Positions 44,229 to 53,177 of a stretch of DNA of 64,000 nt are shown here, piece after piece; position 1 is the first letter of the stretch, and the number at the start of each line of letters is the position of its first letter. The stretch spans positions 1,550,001-1,614,000 of the forward strand of contig NZ_JACYGY010000001.1 of NCBI RefSeq assembly GCF_015221875.1, in the 5' to 3' direction. Position numbers and translations under genes: made by a program. This DNA is from Dyadobacter subterraneus (GTDB lineage: Bacteria > Bacteroidota > Bacteroidia > Cytophagales > Spirosomataceae). The notes beneath the pieces were generated by a model. The model ran no database searches. It worked only from the letters and a program-made list of their open reading frames with translations, and was not told where the DNA came from.

Positions 44229-47200
44229 ATGATCAACGGCGGAAAATTCTCTAAGTCATTTTCAAACAAAAAATTCGTAAATCATTTTCTGATTATTAGT
44301 ACTATATCGGCATCATTGATATTTTCAGCTCATCAGGCGATGGCCGATGTTGCCGCAGATTCTGTCAAAGTAACATTGACAGAAGGTACCAACATGGCCA
44401 CTGATTTATCTCCGGACAAAAAACTTATTGCAGTCGATATCCAGGGAACAATCTGGAGCATACCAATAGCAGGTGGCGACGCTAAGGCATTAACGGATGG
44501 TATGGGTGACGACCGTCAGCCGCGCTGGTCACCTGATGGAAACCGGATCGCTTTTCAGTCATTTCGTGATGGATATTATCATATTTGGGCAGTCAACAAA
44601 GACGGTTCCGGGCTGACGCAACTAACGTTCGGCGTTTTTGATGAACGGGAACCGGAATGGTCGCCTGATGGTAAGTTTCTTGTTTTTTCATCGGATCGTG
44701 GTGGGAATTATGACATCTGGAAAATGGATCTTTCTACAAGCACTTTGACTCAGTTAACCAACGATCCTGCGAATGATTATTTCCCTGCTTATGCGGCTGA
44801 TGGCGGTAAAATTGCCTTTGTATCAGAACGTACCTCCGGACCGGGAATTTATCTTTTAAATACTGACGGCTCTCAGAAACTGGTCGTGAAAAATACTGCA
44901 AAACTTGCTGCGCCATCTTTTAACCCTGCCGGAACACATATTTTTTTCAACACCTTTACCGGTGCTTATAGTAATCTGGAAGATGTTGAAATTTCAACGG
45001 GGCATGCAACTGCTTTGACACTTCCGTGTGAAGATGTTTTCCCATTCCGGGCCAGCTGGATTTCCCCACAAGAATATTTATATAGTGCAGACGGAAAAAT
45101 CAAACGCGCCAAAGTGGGTGAAAAAACGGCAAGTACTATTGCTTTCAAAGCAGTTGCCACTGTCACCAAAGCATCATACACCAGAAAAACATACGATTTC
45201 AATAGTGGTAAGCCCAAAACAGTAAAAGGCATAAAAGGACTGAATGTTTCACCTGACGGGAAAAGTTTTGTTTTTTCTGCTTTGGGCGATCTCTGGATTT
45301 TGCATAAGGGAACTACAATTCCAAAGCAGTTGACCAAAGATGCTTTTCTGGATGCTGATCCTACCTTTTCACCGGATGGAAATACCATAGCGTTTCTTAC
45401 CGACCGCTCAGGCGTAATGAACCTTTGGCTGCATGATGTGAAAACAGGAAAGCAAACGCAGCTTGCCAAAACCGAATATGATATCAATTATCCGGTTTTC
45501 TCTCCTGATGGGACCAAAATTGCTTTCTATCAGGCAGATTCAAAGAATTCCTGGGGCAGAGGAACACTTCAAACCATCGAGGTAAAATCAGGAAAGATCG
45601 AAAAAATCCATGAATCACTTTTTGTACCAAGTCAGCCAAGCTGGTCGGCAGACGGAAAAACGATTGCGCTTTCAGGACTGGAAGTTTATTCGACGCGTTA
45701 CCGTGAAGGAATTAACAAGATTTTGCTTGTATCGCTTGATAAAAAACCGGACCGTTTTGTATCGCCCGTTTCTGAGCGTTCTCTGGGAACGCGTGCTAAA
45801 AACGGACCGGCCTGGTCGCCTGATGGAAAGACGATTGCCTATGTGCAGGATGGTTTATTATGGATAATTGCTGTGGATCCTTCGGGTACAATTGTTGGGC
45901 CTCCGAGAGGGCTGACTCATGAATTATCAGAAGTGCCAAGCTGGACGGCAGATTCCAAAACGCTGGTATACATGGCGACGGACACTATTAAACAAATCCG
46001 TATTGCGGACGGAAAAGTTGAGTCCATTCCGATGAATTTTAAATGGGATTACAAGCAGCCCAAAGAAACGATCGTAATCCACGCCGGAAAAATTTTTGAC
46101 GGCAGAAATAAAGAATATGTTAAAAATGTCGATATTATCATTGAAGGAAACCGGATCAAAGATATCCTCCCGCATAAAGCAGGACGAGCGGGAAAACTGG
46201 TAGATGCATCTGACAAAACGATCATTCCCGGGTTGTTTGAAATGCATACACATCAGCACGCAATGGCTGGGGCAAAACTGGGACGTTTATGGCTTGCGTA
46301 TGGTATCACTTCTTTGAGAGAAACCGGTGCGGATCCATATGACGCTTTGGAAAGAAAGGAATCCTGGGATAGCGGAACGCTTACAGGACCACGTGAATTT
46401 TTTACCGGCGGTTTGACGGACGGCAGCCGGATTTATTATGGATTGGCAAATAGCGTACATTCTACTGCACAGCTTGATCTGGAACTGGAACGCGCCTCCC
46501 AACTTGGCTATGACATGATCAAAACGTATGTCCGGATGCCGGATATTTTACAGCAGCGGATTACCAATTATGCACATCAGATTGGTATTCCGGTGTCATC
46601 TCACGAAATTTTTCCGGCGATGCGTTACGGCGTGGATGCGGTTGAACATATTGGTGGTACGAGCCGCCGGGGATATTCACCGAAAATTTCTCAAATGAAT
46701 TTTACTTATCAGGACGTAACAGAGCTGCTGGTAAAATCTCAAATGAATATCACACCGACTGCATCCCTGCAAGGCGGTTTTTACGCCATGGCGGCAAAAA
46801 ATCCTGATTATTATGAAAATAAGCAGTTCAAGGTTTTTTATTCAGAGGAATTCAGAAAAGGACTGAAAGATGCAGCTTCACAAATTGAAAAAATGATTCC
46901 CGGATATCTGTCTAATTTTGGTACGATTCAAAAAACGGTTAAAAGCCTGATCGCCAGCGGTGCAAGAGTGACTGCGGGTACCGACAGCCCGTTTGTCCCT
47001 TATGCGATGAGTCTTCATTCTGAGTTGCAATGCTGGGTTGATGGCGGAATTTCTCCTTTCGAAACACTTCGTTCCGCTACATTATGGTCTGCTGAGGCAG
47101 TGGGAGTGAGCAAAGATCTTGGCACAATTGAAAAAGGAAAACTGGCGGATCTTGTCATTGTTGACGGAGATCCGCTTGTAAAAATTGAAGATGCCTGGAA

Positions 47201-47264
47201 TGTGAAACAAGTTATGAAAAACGGAATCCTTTTCTCGCTTGAAGATCTTTTAAAACAGCCTTAA
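44229..47264 (+). CDS. exported TolB-like beta-propeller / amidohydrolase fusion
   Basis: A 1011-residue exported enzyme. A signal region (about 17-40, ending AHQAMADVAA) precedes at least nine PD40/WD40-like blades with the repeat W-SPDG-x-I-AF (PRWSPDGNRIAFQSFRDG, PEWSPDGKFLVFSSDRGG, PAWSPDGKTIAYVQDG), over about 45-615. The C-terminal part (about 625-1005) is a metal-dependent amidohydrolase: IIPGLFEMHTHQHAMAG with H673 and H675, SSHEIFPAM, DAVEHIGG, and the metal/catalytic aspartate in VTAGTDSPF. A prolidase- or imidazolonepropionase-like role on peptides or cyclic amides is inferred. The M20 peptidase gene follows after 15 bases. Confidence 0.92.
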   Translation: MINGGKFSKSFSNKKFVNHFLIISTISASLIFSAHQAMADVAADSVKVTLTEGTNMATDLSPDKKLIAVDIQGTIWSIPIAGGDAKALTDGMGDDRQPRWSPDGNRIAFQSFRDGYYHIWAVNKDGSGLTQLTFGVFDEREPEWSPDGKFLVFSSDRGGNYDIWKMDLSTSTLTQLTNDPANDYFPAYAADGGKIAFVSERTSGPGIYLLNTDGSQKLVVKNTAKLAAPSFNPAGTHIFFNTFTGAYSNLEDVEISTGHATALTLPCEDVFPFRASWISPQEYLYSADGKIKRAKVGEKTASTIAFKAVATVTKASYTRKTYDFNSGKPKTVKGIKGLNVSPDGKSFVFSALGDLWILHKGTTIPKQLTKDAFLDADPTFSPDGNTIAFLTDRSGVMNLWLHDVKTGKQTQLAKTEYDINYPVFSPDGTKIAFYQADSKNSWGRGTLQTIEVKSGKIEKIHESLFVPSQPSWSADGKTIALSGLEVYSTRYREGINKILLVSLDKKPDRFVSPVSERSLGTRAKNGPAWSPDGKTIAYVQDGLLWIIAVDPSGTIVGPPRGLTHELSEVPSWTADSKTLVYMATDTIKQIRIADGKVESIPMNFKWDYKQPKETIVIHAGKIFDGRNKEYVKNVDIIIEGNRIKDILPHKAGRAGKLVDASDKTIIPGLFEMHTHQHAMAGAKLGRLWLAYGITSLRETGADPYDALERKESWDSGTLTGPREFFTGGLTDGSRIYYGLANSVHSTAQLDLELERASQLGYDMIKTYVRMPDILQQRITNYAHQIGIPVSSHEIFPAMRYGVDAVEHIGGTSRRGYSPKISQMNFTYQDVTELLVKSQMNITPTASLQGGFYAMAAKNPDYYENKQFKVFYSEEFRKGLKDAASQIEKMIPGYLSNFGTIQKTVKSLIASGARVTAGTDSPFVPYAMSLHSELQCWVDGGISPFETLRSATLWSAEAVGVSKDLGTIEKGKLADLVIVDGDPLVKIEDAWNVKQVMKNGILFSLEDLLKQP

Positions 47265-47279
47265 TTTATTTGAAATACA

Positions 47280-48836
47280 ATGGTTTTGAAATCAATTAAC
47301 AAATCAGCGAAAACTGCTTTGGCAATACTGTTCGCGGTATCTGTTGCGAGCAGCAGTCATTTATTTGGCCAGAAAATTCCGGCAGAAAAAAGTGATGTTT
47401 TAATTTCAAAACGGATGTTTCCAGCTTTGGAAGAACTCAAAGAATACGTCGCAATCCCCAATGATGCACTTGTTGCCGAAGATATTGACAAAAATCTGAT
47501 ATGGTCACAAGAAGCTTTCGCCAAACGTGGTTTTAAAACGGCAATCCTGAAAACGGGAAAACTTCCGCTTTTTTCAGCAGAAAAAACCTATCCCAAAAAT
47601 ACCAAAACCGTTTTGTTTTATTTCCATTTGGACGGACAAGCTGTTCGTCCGAGCGAGTGGTTTCAGAAAGATCCTTATACGACGGTTTTGAAGGAACAAA
47701 GTGCCGACCGAACCTTCAAGGAAATTGACTGGGATTTGTTAAAAAGTGATAAAATCAACGATGAGTGGCGGATTTTTGCCCGTTCGACTTCTGATGATAA
47801 AGGCCCGATTGTGATGCTTTTGCAGGCATTGGATATTCTGGCCGCGCAAAACCAGCAGCCTCCTTTTAATGTAAAAGTCGTTTTGGATTGTGAAGAAGAA
47901 AAAGGATCGCCGGGATTAAAAGATGCATTGGCTCAATATAAAAACCAGTTAATGGCCGATTACCTGATCGTAATGGATGGCCCGATGCATGCAACAAACC
48001 GGCCGACACTGACTTTTGGCTGCCGCGGAGGGACGAGTTTTTCGCTCACTACTTATGGCGCAATTACCCAGCAGCATAGTGGGCATTTTGGAAATTATTC
48101 TCCGGATCCGACATTTAGTCTCGCCAAAATCATTTCAACAATGAAAGATGACGACGGACGGGTTTTGATCGACGGATTTTATGACGGAATTAAGTTTGAT
48201 GCCGAAGCTGTAAAAATAATGGCGGCAGTTCCGGATAATCTGACGGCAATCAACGATCGTTTGCAAATCGCAGAGGCGGAAAAAGTGGGAAAAAATTACC
48301 AGGAATCCATGCAGTATCCTTCTTTGAATGTCAGAGGATTAAAAGCGGCTGTGACGGGAAAAGGCGGAGGAACAATTATTCCGGAAGAGGCCCTGGCCGA
48401 ATTTGGAATCCGTCTTGTACCGGAAACGGAAGGTGCAAGGATGAATTTGCTGGTTAAAAAACACATTGAAAAATTAGGTTATACGGTTCTTGATCATGTG
48501 CCAACCAAACTAGAACGCATGGCGCACAAAAAGCTGGTTTTCATGAATAGCGGAGGTGCAGGAAGTCCGGCTTTTCGCACTGAGGTAAATTCTCCGATTG
48601 GTGACTGGCTAAGAAAAACAGTAACTGAAAATTTCAAAGAACAGCCGGTTATTATCCGGATTATGGGCGGTTCTGTTCCTGTGGTTCCTTTTATTCAAAC
48701 CCTGGGCGTTCCGGCGGTTATCGTGCCGATGGTCAATATGGATAACAATCAGCACAGTCCCAATGAAAATCTGCGGATTGGTAATTTGAGAATGGGAATT
48801 AAAACGTGCCTTTCAATTTTAACCACACCGATCTGA
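47280..48836 (+). CDS. exported M20-family metallopeptidase
   Basis: A 518-residue dipeptidase-like enzyme with an N-terminal signal (about 10-31, ending SHLFGQ). The two-zinc catalytic elements are present: FYFHLDGQAV (H and the neighbouring D), STSDDKGPIVM (bridging D), DCEEEKGSPGL (general base and metal glutamates), and QQHSGHFGNYSPDP in the lid domain. It starts 15 bases after the amidohydrolase, so the two are almost certainly one transcript and probably share a peptide or amide degradation route in the periplasm. Exact specificity cannot be assigned. Confidence 0.92.
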   Translation: MVLKSINKSAKTALAILFAVSVASSSHLFGQKIPAEKSDVLISKRMFPALEELKEYVAIPNDALVAEDIDKNLIWSQEAFAKRGFKTAILKTGKLPLFSAEKTYPKNTKTVLFYFHLDGQAVRPSEWFQKDPYTTVLKEQSADRTFKEIDWDLLKSDKINDEWRIFARSTSDDKGPIVMLLQALDILAAQNQQPPFNVKVVLDCEEEKGSPGLKDALAQYKNQLMADYLIVMDGPMHATNRPTLTFGCRGGTSFSLTTYGAITQQHSGHFGNYSPDPTFSLAKIISTMKDDDGRVLIDGFYDGIKFDAEAVKIMAAVPDNLTAINDRLQIAEAEKVGKNYQESMQYPSLNVRGLKAAVTGKGGGTIIPEEALAEFGIRLVPETEGARMNLLVKKHIEKLGYTVLDHVPTKLERMAHKKLVFMNSGGAGSPAFRTEVNSPIGDWLRKTVTENFKEQPVIIRIMGGSVPVVPFIQTLGVPAVIVPMVNMDNNQHSPNENLRIGNLRMGIKTCLSILTTPI

Positions 48837-48883
48837 TTGTTACGGAATTAAACAGAGGTAAAGATTTATCTTAACTTGCGTAA

Positions 48884-49996
48884 ATGAAATATAGATTTAT
48901 CATTTTCTTACTTGCTGTTTTAAATATAGATTTTTGTTCAGGACAAAATGCAGACAGTATCAGGTTTGTCCTGGATAGTGCTAACCATCAGATTCCTTTG
49001 AGCGCTAATATTTTAATTGTAAAAAATGGTCAGCGTTTTTTTGAAAAAAGTTATGGATATGCCGATGTTGAAAAACATAAAATCTTAACCGCTAATAATT
49101 CTTTTCAGCTCGCTTCAATCTCCAAACAGTTTACTGCTTACGGGATTATGATCTTGAAAAACAAGGGAATAATTGCGTATGACAGTTTGGTCGTGAAATA
49201 TTTGCCCGAATTTCCCTACCGAAATATAACCATCCGTAATCTTCTAACCCATACTTCGGGTCTTCCAAATTTTTGGAATGATATCAGGCCTAATCTTGAT
49301 ACGTTACGTTCGAATGGCAATAATGATGTGCTTCAATATCTGATTAAAAATCAGTTGCCACTTCAATCTTTGCCGGGAAGCAGATTCGAATACTGTGATA
49401 TCGGTTATGATTTTCTTGCTACAATTATTGAAAGGCTTTCCGGGAAAAGTTATGAGCAATTCATGAGGCAGAATATATTTCAGCCGCTCAAAATGAACGA
49501 CACATACGCGTATCTGGTCACAGACATAAGAAGGATTCGTAACAACAAACTCGCAATAGGAAACATTTGGGATCCGGCTAAAAAGAGGTTTTTATATGCT
49601 CATTTGCAACCCAAATATAACTTTGTGTTTTATCTGGGCGACTTTTATGGTGATGGATCGTTGGTCTCAACGGCACGCGATCTTGCTGCCTGGAATCAGG
49701 CTTTGACAAATTGCACGCTGCTGCCTTATGAAGTGCAGAAAGAATCGATGACACCGTATTTATATGCAGGCAAACCGGTAAATGACAAAAATGGGAAGCC
49801 TGTTAATGTAGGATTTGGCTGGTTCTTTTTTCAAACTCCAAAGTTAGGAAATGTCATCACACACGGAGGCGGACACCCTGGAAATCAACATAATATCTTC
49901 CGAATACCGGACAAAAATCTTACATTCATCTTTTTATCAAACAGCGAATCCGAAGATCATCAAAAACTTGTTGACAGAATTTTACAACTTTTGTAA
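48884..49996 (+). CDS. serine hydrolase of the beta-lactamase class C / penicillin-binding-protein-like family
   Basis: A 370-residue exported protein; the signal peptide ends DFCSGQ. The nucleophile motif is S78-I-S-K81 (LASISKQF). The second motif is Y170-C-D where the family usually has Y-x-N (FEYCDIGYDFLATII). The third is ITHGGGHPG near residue 325. The LLTHTSGLPNFW segment confirms the beta-lactamase/DD-peptidase fold. It lacks extra C-terminal domains. The gene follows the M20 peptidase by 47 bases. An esterase, D-aminopeptidase or peptidoglycan-editing role is equally possible; antibiotic resistance is not implied. Confidence 0.88.
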   Translation: MKYRFIIFLLAVLNIDFCSGQNADSIRFVLDSANHQIPLSANILIVKNGQRFFEKSYGYADVEKHKILTANNSFQLASISKQFTAYGIMILKNKGIIAYDSLVVKYLPEFPYRNITIRNLLTHTSGLPNFWNDIRPNLDTLRSNGNNDVLQYLIKNQLPLQSLPGSRFEYCDIGYDFLATIIERLSGKSYEQFMRQNIFQPLKMNDTYAYLVTDIRRIRNNKLAIGNIWDPAKKRFLYAHLQPKYNFVFYLGDFYGDGSLVSTARDLAAWNQALTNCTLLPYEVQKESMTPYLYAGKPVNDKNGKPVNVGFGWFFFQTPKLGNVITHGGGHPGNQHNIFRIPDKNLTFIFLSNSESEDHQKLVDRILQLL

Positions 49997-50111
49997 GCTC
50001 TGTCACCGTGTCGGCAGCACAAAAGAAAAATTGAATTAGTGGATTGCAACTATTTGGATATCTGAACGGTCATATATAAAAAGCCGGGCAAACCCTCTGA
50101 ATATTTCTCTC

Positions 50112-51587
50112 GTGGTTAAACAAATCAATATAAATCTCCAAAGTAAAGCACTCATCACTTTGAGCAGGTTTTGCTGTTTACAGCTTTTTATTTTTTTGTT
50201 AAGTCTCAATAATTACAACAGGGCTCAGACGCTTCGTGTTTGTTACATACCCGATTCCCGTTCAACCTATCAGGATCATGGTTACACTTTTGACGGGCAG
50301 TACATGGCAGGAAGTGGGGCCGCAAAGCTTCTGAATACAGATAATTTTGGTAATAAAGGTATTGTAATAAAGCAGGTTGAGCTTGTTCCGCTCAAAGATA
50401 TTCCAATTTCACCGGCTACAATTTCAAAAGCAAATTGCGGTGCCGTTTTCGTTGGAATGTTCTATAATCCGCAAAGTCCGGAGGTTATAAATATTTCTGA
50501 ATTGAGGACAATAAGGGATTGGTCTTTGCAAAAAGAGGAAAATCTCGCTGTGATTTGTGAGTCGCATGCGGCCGTTTGGGGTTATGAAAGAATGGATAGT
50601 GAATCCAGAATGAGTACCGCGACGGCGGATGGAGAAAAAACAAAAATTTTTGACGGACCTTTCGGCAAAGTATCCAGGTTTGTACAAGGCGGACATGCCA
50701 TTGGTTGGCTGAAAGGTGGGGCGCCGGTTGTCCTTTCAAAAAATGAACAAGGAAATCCATCCATGGTTTACGATCATGTAACGGGCGATATTATCTTGGG
50801 TGATGTTGATATTTTAACTTCGTTGGGAGGAATTTCTCCCGGAAAATCCATCAACAATGAAAATGATATTCTTTTTGCCAATATCTGGGCGTATGCCATC
50901 GATCTGACGAAAAAACCTTTGTCGCAAGGCAAAGTAAAAATTTCCTTTCGCGTGTTTGACAAGGCCACTTTGGCCAAAATTATTACGCCTGTTGTAATCA
51001 CGGACAAAGCGGTTATGAGTTCTGAACTAATGTCGGATAGTTCGGGAGTAACTTCCGTTTTGCTTTCTCCCAATCAGATTTACCGTTTTCAGATCCGGGC
51101 AGCAGGGTATGGAGATTATTTTTCAGAGAAATATGTGAGTGATACACTAAGCGGAATTTTTGATTTTGGCCTTACTCCCAAAGTGGAAATTGAGGAAAAA
51201 ACAGAAAGAAAAGTAATAGCAGAAAAGATTGAAGATCGGGTTATCAATAAGCCGGCTGTTTTAAATAATCTGTTTTTTGAACAGTCACAATTCAACATTT
51301 TACCGGCATCTTTTGGAGAACTTGATTCGCTTGCTGAACGCTTGAAGTCAGAACCAAATCTTAAAATTGAATTACGCGGTCATACAGATAAAATCGGCCC
51401 GGCGGATAAAAATCTAATATTATCTCTCGACCGGGTTAAAGCTGTAAAACAGTATTTGATAAGAAAGGGTATTGATCAATCCCGAATCCGGACAAAGGGT
51501 TTTGGAGATACAAAACGTGTATATCTGGGTCAGGACCAAGAGCTTAGAACTAGAAACCGGAGGGTGGAAATTGTTTTTGTGGAGTGA
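50112..51587 (+). CDS. OmpA-domain protein with N-terminal alpha/beta (amidotransferase-like?) domain, GTG start
   Basis: A 491-residue exported protein. The start is a GTG at 50112, because the frame is closed upstream without an ATG and the first 40 residues form a signal peptide (LQLFIFLLSLNNYNRAQ). About 40-270 is an alpha/beta domain of no named family. Strands alternate with helices (LRVCYIPD, CGAVFVGMF, helix ISELRTIRDWSLQKE, then NLAVICESHAAVWGYE). The C-E-S-H turn looks like a nucleophile elbow of the class I glutamine-amidotransferase/ThuA fold; this is inference. About 280-360 is a beta sandwich, and 380-491 is a standard OmpA peptidoglycan-binding domain (IELRGHTDKIGPADKNLILS, KGFGDTKRV). 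Confidence 0.82.
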   Translation: MVKQININLQSKALITLSRFCCLQLFIFLLSLNNYNRAQTLRVCYIPDSRSTYQDHGYTFDGQYMAGSGAAKLLNTDNFGNKGIVIKQVELVPLKDIPISPATISKANCGAVFVGMFYNPQSPEVINISELRTIRDWSLQKEENLAVICESHAAVWGYERMDSESRMSTATADGEKTKIFDGPFGKVSRFVQGGHAIGWLKGGAPVVLSKNEQGNPSMVYDHVTGDIILGDVDILTSLGGISPGKSINNENDILFANIWAYAIDLTKKPLSQGKVKISFRVFDKATLAKIITPVVITDKAVMSSELMSDSSGVTSVLLSPNQIYRFQIRAAGYGDYFSEKYVSDTLSGIFDFGLTPKVEIEEKTERKVIAEKIEDRVINKPAVLNNLFFEQSQFNILPASFGELDSLAERLKSEPNLKIELRGHTDKIGPADKNLILSLDRVKAVKQYLIRKGIDQSRIRTKGFGDTKRVYLGQDQELRTRNRRVEIVFVE

Positions 51588-51625
51588 TGTGAAGATGGAT
51601 AATAAACTACATTCCGCTTAAATTA

Positions 51626-52972
51626 TTATTCACTCAACTCCACCAATTTCTTTTTCAAATCTTTATTGTGAAGATTTCTTGCAACAATTTTACCATCCGG
51701 ACCAATAATCAGATTAAATGGGAAACCCTGAACGCCATAAGTTTCAACAAGTCTGTTTGTGCTGTCTGAAAGAATTTGTGTCCAGGGTAACGGATTTTTT
51801 TTCAAAAAACCAGAAAGTTTAACAGGGGAATCCAGGCAGGCAATACTAATAAATTCTATCTTGTTCTTATTGATGGCTTGATATGTTTTTTGAAGATCCG
51901 GTAACTCTTCCACGCAGGGTTTACACCACGTTCCCCAAAAATCAATAAAAATATATTTGCCCTTATAAGCGGAGGTTCTAATCATTTTCCCGGTTGCAAA
52001 TTCTTTGCTTTCCAAGGGCTTGAACTGATAGCCAATCTGTGTGGAATATAGCTTTTTGTCTTCTTCTACAATTTCCAGCTGTAAAGTTTTATGATCTGGA
52101 TCAACGCCTTTGTTACGGTAAGTTACCTGATTCGGTGATGTGCCAACAGAAAGCAATTCACCCTTCCCAATTCCATCGAAAAAATTGTATTTTTTAATGG
52201 AGTCGGATTTACTTAATAGCACAATTTCTGGACTTTCATAATCCGGGGCGCTGAATCCTCTCCTGATAGCAAGCTCATAATCCCGACCATCATGCCTTAA
52301 AATGGTTTGAGCATATTGAGGAATGCTGTATAAATAATCCCGATTTAACGGTTGATCAGCTACATGTTTTACAATCATAGGCAAACGTCTTAACTCCACT
52401 TTTCCTTCGCTGAATATTTCATAGGATACTTTCGTAATCTTAGAATAGTTACGCATGGCATGCCCGAAATTTGCAGATTCAGGATAAAATGGATGTTCAT
52501 CTTTAAAATCAAGATCATTGTTGATGTCTATCATGACAGCTATTTTTCCGGTTGCATCCATTCCCCTGATAACATAAACGAAACACTTGATTGGTTTTTT
52601 AGAAAGATATTTTTCATCGGGAGTCCATTCCCAGGATTTTTGAAAAGACTTGTATTCTTGTTGACTAATGTTTCCTGCATGAAAATTCTGGTAAATCAGC
52701 TGTCTGTAATCAAAAGTGACCATGGATTTTACAACGGATTTCCAATTTGATGGAATTCCTGTCACCGGCAGATAAGTTTTTACCCATACAGATCCTCTTG
52801 AATTATCAGCAGTATATTCCGGTGAAATAAGTACATAATCGGCTTGAAACGGGCCGAAACCATCAACAATTTTAAGCGGCAGACTTACAATTGCGCCGGC
52901 TAGTTCAGACTTGGGATTGCAGGAAAACAAAATGTCAAAAATGATCAGGATACATAAAGCTGTGTATTTCAT
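51626..52972 (-). CDS. lipoprotein with unknown N-terminal domain and C-terminal TlpA-like thioredoxin domain
   Basis: A 448-residue lipoprotein (signal LCILIIFDILFSC). Residues about 25-310 are of no recognised family; they hold charged and aromatic stretches (FVYVIRGMDATGKIAVMIDI with DINNDLDF, which looks like a Ca-binding or Asx-turn segment). Residues about 315-448 are a thioredoxin-like TlpA/ResA domain: YIFIDFWGTWCKPCVEELPD with the redox CKPC, and the cis-proline region GFPFNLIIGPDGKI. A role as a disulfide reductase or oxidase partner in the periplasm is the family expectation. The partner of the large N-terminal domain is unknown. Confidence 0.85.
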   Translation of the reverse strand: MKYTALCILIIFDILFSCNPKSELAGAIVSLPLKIVDGFGPFQADYVLISPEYTADNSRGSVWVKTYLPVTGIPSNWKSVVKSMVTFDYRQLIYQNFHAGNISQQEYKSFQKSWEWTPDEKYLSKKPIKCFVYVIRGMDATGKIAVMIDINNDLDFKDEHPFYPESANFGHAMRNYSKITKVSYEIFSEGKVELRRLPMIVKHVADQPLNRDYLYSIPQYAQTILRHDGRDYELAIRRGFSAPDYESPEIVLLSKSDSIKKYNFFDGIGKGELLSVGTSPNQVTYRNKGVDPDHKTLQLEIVEEDKKLYSTQIGYQFKPLESKEFATGKMIRTSAYKGKYIFIDFWGTWCKPCVEELPDLQKTYQAINKNKIEFISIACLDSPVKLSGFLKKNPLPWTQILSDSTNRLVETYGVQGFPFNLIIGPDGKIVARNLHNKDLKKKLVELSE

Positions 52973-53177
52973 TATGAGTCAGTTAGTCGGGTTGTGGCTT
53001 AACAGAGAGATGTAAATTTTCTAGTAATAACATATCTACCTGGCTGATTTACTGGATCTCATAATATATACACAATTCTGGTTGTGGTCAATAAGAATTA
53101 TAATTTAATCCATTACTTTTTAAATAATAGTAGTCCCAAGTTGAAAATCGCTTTTGATACTAAAAAAACGCCGCCAT

